A stretch of 64,000 nt of DNA, from NCBI GenBank assembly GCA_963995525.1, contig OZ023214.1, forward strand, positions 48,143,883 through 48,207,882, written 5' to 3'. This DNA is from Escarpia spicata (Eukaryota; Annelida; Polychaeta; Sabellida; Siboglinidae). Each line of letters opens with the position of its first letter. The stretch's first letter is position 1. Positions 57,201 through 64,000 of the stretch are shown here, in pieces. A program made the position numbers and the translations under genes. Under the pieces are notes generated by a model. That model saw only the letters and a list, made by a program, of their open reading frames with translations. It did not search any database and had not been told where the DNA came from.

Positions 57201-58896
57201 AGAGGCTAGCCAAAAAGTCCCACCTTCGGGTTTTCCACAAACCTCGATTTGCATCCCCTTGAGGCAGTCCAAAAAACTCGATTTGCACCCCACGTGAGGC
57301 TCGTCAAAACACATTCAGGCTCACCAAAACATACAATTTCATCAAAAAATGCACCCCTTCCCAAATATTGGGGGACTAATCCTATCTCCAGTCCCCCAAA
57401 ACCATCCGAAAATACACACCCTTTCCCTAAATATTGGGGGAGCTAATTCCATCTTCAACCCCCTACCAAAAAATAGTTGGCTGATCCCCCAAGCCTCCCC
57501 CGTTTCAGACACCTATACATTAAATCTTGTTAACCTAGAATCTGTTTCCGCTAGCCTACGTTACAGCCTGTGTGTCGCAGGTCTGCGCGTGGAGCGGTTC
57601 ATGGAGTGCCCGGCATGCCGTGCACTGTCGTTCCTCGGCGAGTGGCAGACGCCGAAGGAGCTGCAGAATGTGGCGACGGCAACGAAGGCGTGCGAGGTGT
57701 GTAAGGAGAGCATCAGCACCGCCTACCTCATCCAGCCGAAGGAGAAACGAGTCGGTGAGTCGTCGCACCTGTGTAGAGTCCACCTCATATTCACCATTGT
57801 AACCTAGGGCGTACAAGATTCCCTAAATCCGTGCACCTAGACGCTTTCCACGTATATTATATGCCTACTGCACATTCTTAAATATGTTATTCTAAAACGT
57901 TTCCGTTGTGAGAATGTGTATTCACCATCATTGAAAGAATATAAACACATTTAAAATGGTGTCATAATAATTATGTAAAAATTACATTATTTACAAACGC
58001 GATCACCACGGCAGCCGTCACCGGCGTTCCTTAAGTTCGTGGATGATATGTATGCTGGGTAAATTATACATTATTTTATGCAAGTTATTGCTGATTTTTC
58101 TGTCAATAAATTGTGTTTGGGTGTGACATACATGCCAGGAGAAGATTGCCAACAAAATGTAACCGATTTCATAGATCTTAGTCGTAGAGTACGACGTCAT
58201 CGCTCGATTAGCGATCGTAGGCAGTGCCGTCTGAAGAATACAGAGAAAGGTTAAGAACTATTCTATTAATAAATACATTCCTAATATTTGTGTATGATGC
58301 GGTGTGGAAAACTGCACTGTCAGTTCATTGTAAACACTGACCTGCAGTGATCCACTGCTAGTTTACAAATTACAACGTACTGCATTGCCGGGAAATTGCG
58401 CGACGCACGAACTTGGAACACGCAGTGATATATCACAACTAGTCGAATTACCTCGGCGGCGTTGCACGACGAGAAAAAACAAACAAAACCGATTCACTGC
58501 AGGCCACAATTACGCTGACTTAGGCCTACAATAAATGCCAGGCTGTTTTTTAAGACTTACAAGTTGTTTTAAACTAGTATTTTAGCCCTCCTCTACGTCT
58601 CCACCTACACCGATCGTCTACCATTGTCTCCCAACCTCAGCTGTTCTTCCCTGCTCTTTCGAGATATCTCTTGACGCGGCTCACCATCTTAATTTCAGTC
58701 TTCCTCTTTTCCTTCTACCGCTCTCTTCACTATATTTTCCGTGACTTTAGTTGACTTTTCTCACCTATTATCTGTGCACGTCCATGTCTACTTGTTAACT
58801 TAACGAATGTGTCATTCTGCAGAGGACTTTCTCCTGAGGCGGGGGCCAAAGGATTCGTCGTCGGTGCTGTCTGAGGTACGGGAAGAAGACGCTTAG
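51504..58896 (+). CDS. MFHAS1-like: MFHAS1-like ROCO protein (leucine-rich repeats, Roc GTPase, COR); whole spliced gene, 5 exons
   Basis: ROCO proteins are large GTPases in which a Roc domain is always followed by a COR dimerisation domain. MFHAS1 is a kinase-less animal member linked to innate immune and signalling control. Exons: 51504-51725, 53281-53961, 54948-56874, 57581-57754, 58823-58896. Junctions obey GT-AG and phases agree (0, 0, 1, 1). The total is 3078 nt (1025 aa plus stop), close to vertebrate MFHAS1. Visible parts: novel N-terminus 1-74; about ten LRRs at 78-330 (LxxLxLSxNxL type); P-loop GCSGAGKT at 364-371; G3 WDLAGGDEF with D417 and G420; G4-like GTHAD at 476-480; G5-like VSAKT near 550; COR about 570-840; a C-terminal region with CPAC (953-956) and CEVC (981-984) that could bind zinc. 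No kinase domain. All catalytic motifs look intact. Confidence 0.88.
52641..52938. mobile_element. MITE-like element with ~50-bp inverted ends, in ROCO intron 1
   Basis: CTAAAGCTACGATT (52642) and the inverted AATCCTAGCTTTAA (52924-52937) begin long imperfect inverted ends rich in ACGGAAACG or CCGTATCCG motifs. No ORF makes sense. Confidence 0.6.
52976..53228. repeat. Long imperfect palindrome directly upstream of ROCO exon 2
   Basis: GACCAAACCAGACTC...TACCGAC...TTGAAGCCGGTGT...GTAAATTTGAAAAC pairs with GTTTTCAAGTTTAC...ACACCGGCTTCAAG...GTCGGTA...GAGTCTGGTTTGGTT over about 110 bp per arm, with a short central loop. It ends about 52 bp before the exon 2 acceptor. It is probably a foldback element. 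Confidence 0.75.
53281..53961 (+). CDS. MFHAS1-like: ROCO gene exon 2 (leucine-rich repeats)
   Basis: Residues 75-301: consecutive LRRs such as LKRLDLTHLRLTALP, LEHIDLSFNDMS, LTRLKIGNNELKSV, LRHVDVSHNNLSTLP and CIDLSHNRIK. The acceptor is TTTATAACAG, the donor is AAG|GTGAGT, and both boundaries are in phase 0. Confidence 0.9.
54060..54895. repeat. Polypyrimidine tract (TCCC/TCCG/CTCT)n filling ROCO intron 2
   Basis: About 830 nt of almost pure pyrimidine on the sense strand, in three blocks: CTGT/CTCT, then perfect (TCCC)n and (TCCG)n, then mixed CCTCT. It occupies most of the 986-nt intron and ends about 50 nt before the exon 3 acceptor. Open frames of Pro/Ser or Arg/Glu/Gly repeats across it are artefacts. 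Confidence 0.95.
54948..56874 (+). CDS. MFHAS1-like: ROCO gene exon 3 (last LRR, Roc GTPase, COR)
   Basis: Residues 302-943 plus one base. It begins VVSGTAMKKLDWDSNQRLLL, the LRR cap, then the Roc domain and COR. A low-complexity Ser/Thr insert (SSRSSTASTGSVSAAE) lies near residue 770. The acceptor is TTCGTGCAG and the donor is CAAG|GTTTGT. The open frame starts upstream at 54918 by chance, within the intron. Confidence 0.9.
57090..57520. repeat. Dispersed repeat (family R) in ROCO intron 3
   Basis: GGCGCCGGAACGCAATTAAC... followed by repeated units of about 30-50 bp (GAGGCTNNCCAAAAANNCGATTTGCACCCC and CCCCTTCCCAAATATTGGGG). Reverse-complement phrases match the other family R blocks. Confidence 0.55.
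57581..57754 (+). CDS. MFHAS1-like: ROCO gene exon 4 (Cys-rich C-terminal segment)
   Basis: Encodes GLRVERFMECPACRALSFLG to LIQPKEKRV with CPAC and CEVC pairs 24 residues apart, a possible zinc site. The acceptor is TGTCGCAG, the donor is GTCG|GTGAGT, and both boundaries are in phase 1. Confidence 0.85.
58823..58896 (+). CDS. MFHAS1-like: ROCO gene exon 5 (C-terminal tail and stop)
   Basis: The acceptor CATTCTGCAG is followed by EDFLLRRGPKDSSSVLSEVR EEDA and TAG (58894-58896). The phase fits exon 4 exactly. The short acidic end has no other supporting motif, so this last exon is slightly less certain. Confidence 0.7.
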
Positions 58897-58899
58897 GCC

Positions 58900-59555
58900 A
58901 ACCGGCGTCCCATGTCACGACACAACAGGACATTCAATGAACATTGTCTAACACAAGGACATTTTTTACCCTACATTATAATTTGCTGGTCGTCGGAGCA
59001 CTCACATATACAACGTCTAGCCACGGACGCACACGATACATTGTGACTTATAATTTATGTATTTATTTATTGTGAACACGTATTTTTAAGCAAAACATTA
59101 TTATATCAAATATAAATCATGATAAATGCATATTTCTGTAAATAGCATATTTTTGAAATGGTGCCTAGCGGATATCTATTGTGTTTGTCACGTGACACAT
59201 TTGTGCGGGTTGTGTATACTCTATTGCAATGCATGCTGGATGTGATTACAAAACTTACAATCATTTTTGTCGACTTTTGCACTTTGTAAACATCATCTTG
59301 ATTTGCAATTCCCGTTTTCACAACATTGCTCTTCCCGATAGCACGAAACGTCAATGTGTGCAAGATTGTTTAGCAATAGTAATATATGATGTCTATCTCC
59401 TTGTTTCCCTTATTACGTGCCACAACAATTCAAGCAAACCAAAATAGGCTTAGTTCGAAACTTTCACGATTAAATAGCATGCGCACCCACTTCTCCCCAA
59501 CTGTTTGACTCCACATGAATGCTGGCCAGTATCCCCCACACGAACAATATCTGAA
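58900..59555. other. Presumed 3' untranslated and intergenic DNA after the ROCO gene
   Basis: AT-rich, with no second gene. No canonical AATAAA in the first 250 nt; AU-rich TTTATTTATT occurs near 59058. Confidence 0.4.
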
Positions 59556-59559
59556 ATAT

Positions 59560-59697
59560 CCGCCTCTCCGTTATTGAACATCAACGCGACTTCTCTGGGA
59601 AGCATTCAGCGACGCTACAATGAATGCACAAAAATATCCGTATACAAATATCGATCACTGTCTATAGTCAGGTACTCATTCATGTAGCTGAATGAAC
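59560..59697 (-). mobile_element. SINE family A fragment joined to the broken EGF-like copy
   Basis: On the minus strand, GCTCCAGTTCATTCAGCTAC through ATGCTTCCCAGAGAAGTCG matches 37943-38060 of the family A SINE. The tRNA head and 3' tail are absent. It starts exactly where similarity to the EGF-like gene stops. Confidence 0.75.
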
Positions 59698-59873
59698 TGG
59701 AGCAGATATAACGTTGGTCGTTGGTGGCTATCAAATACTCGCAAGTGCCGTCGTTCTTGCAATGGTTCTTCGGTTTAGTCTTGGCCGGACACGACATACC
59801 AGGTTATCAACGCGAACACAGACAACGCGTGTTTGTTAACACCTGCATGGTACACAATCACTGATAACACCAT
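59697..59873 (-). pseudogene. Truncated inverted copy of the EGF-like membrane protein gene
   Basis: The minus strand from ATG at 59873 matches 36017-36193 closely. The copy has a 2-nt deletion at the codon for the first EGF cysteine (CAAGACTGCAAACC became CAAGACTAAACC), shifting the frame. It also loses a second cysteine (RCIC became RYIC) and ends after about 59 codons, where SINE sequence begins. The second EGF module, membrane segment and tail are missing. Confidence 0.85.
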
Positions 59874-60372
59874 TTAACTAGATGATCGAGAACAAATTGA
59901 TATTCGCAATAAAATCAAAACCAACGCAGCTACGTAAGCCGCTTACCGAACACGTAATCGTTTTGTCAACGCATTGTTCTCACATAGACAATACATGTTT
60001 TTTGGTAGGGAAGGAGGGGAAATGGTAGTAAAAATCCCTCTCTGGGGCAAAACGCCTTCCCACCCTCAGCAATAAGGCTAAAAAATAAGAATGTTTAGAA
60101 AGGTAGATGGAGCCGCGTATCAGCATGTCTATCTTGTCACAATAAGAGTACAACAGAAAACAAACACGCGGTAGGCTGCTGACATTACCATTTGATCAGC
60201 AAAATTATTTAAACAGTTTTAAAAAGTGAGAATATACACAGTATTCGTGGGAAAGTGAGATGAAAGAAGCGAATGTATAAATCGTGGAGATATTATTGTC
60301 ACAGTGGTAATGTAATGTGCATAAAAATGTATCGGTTGGGAGCGAAATATGAGAACAATATAAAATAAAGCG
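59697..60372 (-). repeat. Inverted duplicate of 35515-36195
   Basis: The 5' flank of the EGF-like gene is copied together with the coding start, for example GTGAGAACAATGCGTTGACA, CGATTACGTGTTCGG and TTCGCTTCTTTCATCTCA on the minus strand. Substitutions and small indels are frequent in the flank, with the coding part better conserved. Confidence 0.85.
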
Positions 60373-60374
60373 AA

Positions 60375-60855
60375 TATAAGCCCTCTTAGAACATGGAGAT
60401 ATTATTGTCGTATAATGTATTTATAAAAACAGTTATATTTCAGACACCCCCCGAGGACGTTCACTGCAACATTTTACAAAAACAAGACCGCACTTTGTGA
60501 GTGACGATGACCAGTGTGTTAAAAACGTAAACACAAGGAACAGGCCTACCTAAGAAACTGAACTAAATGATCAATGACACGCCGACAATATATATCCGAC
60601 AATATATATATATACATATACATTGTATATCTAAAGGACTATTTTCTCCATGAAAACAGGGCGTTTTGCCCTGACTTACTCTGTGTAATCGAATAACTAT
60701 TTAGAAGGTAATTCTATAACATACATCATTAAAATTCCTAAGATTTTAGCAACGATTTGATTTCTTGATTGCTGGGCCTTCAGGTTACAGGCCCAGTTGG
60801 ACATGTCAAGCCGTATGTCAGTCACTGCCAGGACGTTGCTGCAAGTGTCTTGGGT
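60375..60855. other. Intergenic DNA, nothing recognised
   Basis: AT-rich, with short TA repeats near 60590-60630. No gene or named element. Confidence 0.4.
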
Positions 60856-60859
60856 ATCG

Positions 60860-61120
60860 AGATGTGTGTACCAGAAATCAGGGCGTGCATGTACTCAAAC
60901 TTCTTGAAACTGAATGACGGAAAACTGAAGTTGAAGAAAACCGAGACACACACACACGCACACACGCACACACGCACACACGCACAAACACACACGCACG
61001 CACTGGTGATAACTTGGTCACCGTCACTCACAATGTGCGGAATACTGGCGTACAGTTTGATGTCATGATGACGACTCCAATTTGATTGCTGTGTGCCGGT
61101 CTGAAATGTTCCACCCATGC
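60860..61120 (+). pseudogene. L2/CR1-like LINE fragment carrying a (CA)n run
   Basis: EIRACMYSNFLKLNDGKLKL is followed by a (CACACG)n run at 60949-61004, then VTVTHNVRNTGVQFDVMM, which fits the RT-thumb region of this LINE group. The first part matches 19730-19855. Confidence 0.6.
60949..61004. repeat. (CA)n / (CACG)n microsatellite
   Basis: Dinucleotide run interrupted by CG, expanded inside the LINE fragment. Confidence 0.9.
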
Positions 61121-61139
61121 GACCGTAGGGATAAGCGGA

Positions 61140-61455
61140 CCGGGGGGATAGGGGTGGGAGAGGGGCTGTGGGACATGTGCCCCTAAACCTTTGGAATTTG
61201 GCCGCGCTATGCCTGCGTTAGAGCGGCCTGCTCCCTAGACCAACTTTCAACAGCACCCCCTTCCCCCGTCTTCCGATGTCATGATCCGCGATAGCGCGAT
61301 AACAGCGGAGTTGTGCTGAAACTCCGGCTTAGACCACCCAATATGAATTTGAATCGGCCCCTGATGGAGGTTTTTGGCGAGGTCTAGGGGGTGCAATTGG
61401 GGGTTTGTTTTGGGCTCTCCTATGGAACTACCCTCTTTGGATACGCCCCTGGTAG
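61140..61455. repeat. Dispersed repeat (family R)
   Basis: Matches 13940-14340 in the same orientation, including TGCCCCTAAACCTTTGGAAT, the GGCCGCGCTATGCCTGCG phrase and CACCCAATATGAATTTGAAT. Confidence 0.65.
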
Positions 61456-61459
61456 GGGC

Positions 61460-62230
61460 CTAGTACATGCGTTTGTCACCAGTAGACTTTACATTGGCAA
61501 TGCGTTGTTTCATCGACCCCCTCTGAAGCAAATATAAAGGCTGCAGTGAGTACAGAACTGGGCGGCCCGCCTTGCAGATGGTGCCACGAAATTCTGTCAT
61601 AGCCTACGACACCGCTGCTATCGATAGCAGTACGAGTTAAGTTCAATATCTTGTCACTCGTACATCGAGCATTGACTTGACAGGAACCCAGTACATCGGA
61701 CATTGCGCCAATGTCAACCGGTTAGGTCGCTGAGCTCCAGCGACCGCAATCTGCTTCGCGTCTCGCGACCTAGGTGACATTTGGGTGACGGGTCGTTTGC
61801 AGTGTGCCATATTGTGTCTACTACGTGAATTATATAGAGGCACAATAGCCATCATGTAACGTTCGAATGCCGACCGGCGTTGTTATTAGATAAGTGCGCA
61901 CAGCGTCATCAACATAACAATGAGTGCATTACACACCTTCCTTAAAAAAAAGACGAGATATACAACTGTAAAGCTTATGTCATGAATGTACTCAGCAATA
62001 CACAATTATAGATTATTGATTAGTGCTACGTAACTGACACAATGTATTGATCCTTAACTAATACTATACAACCTAATCAGATCACACACATTTGTGTTTC
62101 ACATTAAACCATGAACCATGCAGGTGAGTTTAATGCATAGTACAATACACACAATGTTGACAATTAGTGTGATCAGAGCAGAACACGAGCGCACCATTTT
62201 ACAGTTCAAGCACTTAATTTTATTGTGACT
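61460..62230. other. Intergenic DNA next to a decayed Ty3/gypsy element
   Basis: No gene recognised. The stretch 61855-61935 begins TGTAACG and ends ATTACACA beside a purine-rich run on the minus strand, so it may hold a short or truncated LTR of the element to its right. No second copy is visible to confirm it. Confidence 0.35.
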
Positions 62231-62234
62231 TTAT

Positions 62235-63140
62235 CATACAACCACAAGGTGACATTTTTCAATGTCAATGCGTGTGGCGTCGGGCGGATTATCAAGCTGG
62301 GCGGTGTGTGTATCAGTTGGTGAGATGTCGGGTGGGACATCGCTTGGCTCGCGTAATGCTGTCAATGAGCCGCGGTTGCGTTGAATAGTACCACCGCTAC
62401 CCTTGACCAAGTAAGAGCGAGGCGTTCCAGAAGCTGGGCTAACCACCTTAGCGGGACGCTCGATGTATTATATCCAAACCTCTCCTACATACAGTGCTGG
62501 CAGTTCACTTCGGTCAAAATTGAGCTTACTGAAAGCTCGGGATTCGGTTTCTTTCAATTTTATTTTCCTTGCAACTGGCAACTCGGGCTATAACACCTTT
62601 GGTAAGGCTGGGACAGTAGACCTCAACCTCCTTCCCATTAACAGCATGGCAGCCTGGCAGGCGATGCTCCATTCTCCAACGGTGAATGGACGACTTCATC
62701 ACTGGCCTGGAGTTTACGCAACTCAACTACCCGTTTAGGCGAAGCACTGAAATAACATACTTGTTCCGCACATACTTCTACCTCTGCTACAAAAAAGTTC
62801 CTCAACTTCAATAGGTTTGGCACTAGATTGCGACAGCGCACCGGCAATCACATTATCCTTCCCGGACGAGCAAGAGGCTGCACACACTAATCTGAGAGTG
62901 CCGTCACTCTGTACTTGTGATAACGTGGCTCCGATGCCATGATTACTCGCATCCGTCTGAATCACAGTCTCTTTCGTCGGATCGTACATTGCTAATACTA
63001 CTGACTCAGGAAGCTCTCTTTCGACATCGCAAAATTCCTTCTCCTGCGCATTACCCCAATACCACATGATATTCTTACACAATAGTGGCTGACTGATTTC
63101 ACTTGGCTTATCCGAGAACTTGCACAACCTGGCTGAAACC
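62235..63140 (-). pseudogene. Decayed Ty3/gypsy element: RT end, RNase H, integrase pieces
   Basis: Minus strand: RT/RNase H at about 63140-62880 (SEISQPLLCKN, WYWGNAQEKEF, ETVIQTDASNHGIGATLSQV). A deletion cuts RNase H, and integrase zinc and C-terminal scraps follow (ELRKLQASD near 62720, SGTPRSYLVKG near 62410). The catalytic integrase core is not visible. Many frameshifts. Confidence 0.7.
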
Positions 63141-64000
63141 AAGGATACATCAGCTCCAGCGTTCTGTTTGAACCTAACTGGTACGCTCGACACAAGGCTT
63201 CCTGAGTTACAGAAAGAGCTCTTAGGACACGATGAAAAGCTGACTTTAGAACAGGCGTTAAACATTGGATCGACATGCAGACAGTGCGGTGGTAGGAACC
63301 ATTGGCAAGCAGTGTGCAAGAAGCCTGTCACTCAAACTCAAACCCAGAGAGGAAGAGGACGTCAACAGTGGAGATCGAGATGCAAGTCTCGGCATGAAAG
63401 AAAATCGGGGTAACGGGGGAAAGATGGCCCAACGTATAGACGAGAACGCACACGAGACATTCACGCAGTTCGACGAGAGTATGTCGAGCAACAAGATGAG
63501 ATGACATCACATTTCGAGCCTCTCAACTTCGCGACACCGTCAATGTCGGCGAGTGATGACACTAGAGATGAAGTCTTCGTCCAAATCGACGTAAACATTA
63601 ATTGTCCAACAAACGTCAAGGTCACACAGCTGACCTACAGGTGAAGGTCGACACGGGTGCGCAGGACAATATACTGCCTTTGAGAATCAACAAGAAGATG
63701 TTCCCAGAGTTGATAACTAGAACACACCCGACCCGTGGGGCACTGACATTATGAGCGATTACTACGCTATCAGCATACAATGGAACGAGAATACTGCAGT
63801 ACGGATCACTAACATTACCACGTCGCTATAATCACAGCGACTGGGTGGATGCCGAGTTCTTCATTGCAGAAACAGACGGGCCGGCGATCTTGGGGTCGCC
63901 AAATTCTCGTCAGCTGAAGTCGATCCCATTGGGTAAAAGCAAACACTGAAGACGATGTACCCAGACAGACTCAACACGTTGGGAAACGTCCCAGTCACGT
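63140..64000 (+). pseudogene. Ty3/gypsy gag zinc knuckle and protease, running off the window
   Basis: Plus strand: the gag end (LTLEQALNIGSTCRQCGGRN HWQAVC, a CCHC knuckle at about 63275-63320), then a basic linker, then protease with VKVDTGAQDNILPLRI near 63640-63690 (DTGA catalytic motif). A stop or shift lies near 63750. It faces away from the minus-strand fragment to its left. RT would lie beyond 64000. Confidence 0.75.

Noticed and set aside
61855..61935. Solo or truncated LTR (TGTAAC...TACACA)
   Set aside because: TG/CA ends and a neighbouring purine run are suggestive, but no second copy or target duplication is visible, so it is mentioned only as a possibility.

Overview
The window is eukaryotic and most likely from a marine invertebrate animal. 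Two host genes are split by GT-AG introns, and the rest is AT-rich intergenic or intronic DNA filled with metazoan-type mobile elements: tRNA-derived SINEs, several LINE classes, Ty3/gypsy LTR elements, and short terminal-inverted-repeat or foldback elements. I see no bacterial operons, CRISPR arrays or prokaryotic genes. The species cannot be fixed from the sequence. One LTR element has integrase upstream of reverse transcriptase (the Gmr1-like order, first described in deuterostomes), but that alone does not prove placement.

Layout. (1) 3369-13158, minus strand: an apparently complete eight-exon gene for the AAA+ ATPase WRNIP1. Its reading frame adds up exactly (1731 nt, 576 aa plus stop). 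Its introns hold a 16-bp minisatellite, a tRNA-SINE next to a 5' splice site, and a 1.1-kb terminal-inverted-repeat element carrying a possible exon. (2) 13.5-21.2 kb: a mosaic of foldback elements, SINEs and decayed LINEs, including a foldback element split by a LINE. (3) 21935-25279: a structurally perfect LTR retrotransposon with 179-bp LTRs differing at one base and a 5-bp target duplication, but with protease and most of the reverse transcriptase deleted. (4) 25.6-27.8 kb: a LINE with a good APE endonuclease. (5) 28.2-34.2 kb: an old Ty3/gypsy element with the order gag-PR-IN-RT-RH. (6) 36017-36589, plus strand: a small membrane protein with two EGF-like domains. A broken inverted copy lies 24 kb away at 59.7-60.4 kb. 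(7) 36.8-50 kb: LINE pieces, SINEs, microsatellites, a 26-copy 64-bp minisatellite and a 37-bp minisatellite interrupted by a LINE. (8) 51504-58896, plus strand: a complete five-exon ROCO-family gene resembling MFHAS1 (leucine-rich repeats, Roc GTPase, COR; 3078 nt, 1025 aa plus stop). One intron is filled by an ~830-nt nearly pure pyrimidine tract. (9) 59.5-64 kb: more repeats, ending in two head-to-head Ty3/gypsy fragments.

The three host genes have no obvious pathway in common: WRNIP1 acts at stalled replication forks, the ROCO protein is a cytoplasmic GTPase scaffold, and the EGF protein would sit at the cell surface. The most notable signals are in the mobile DNA and in how it borders exons. 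All functional statements are from reading the sequence; no database search was run.
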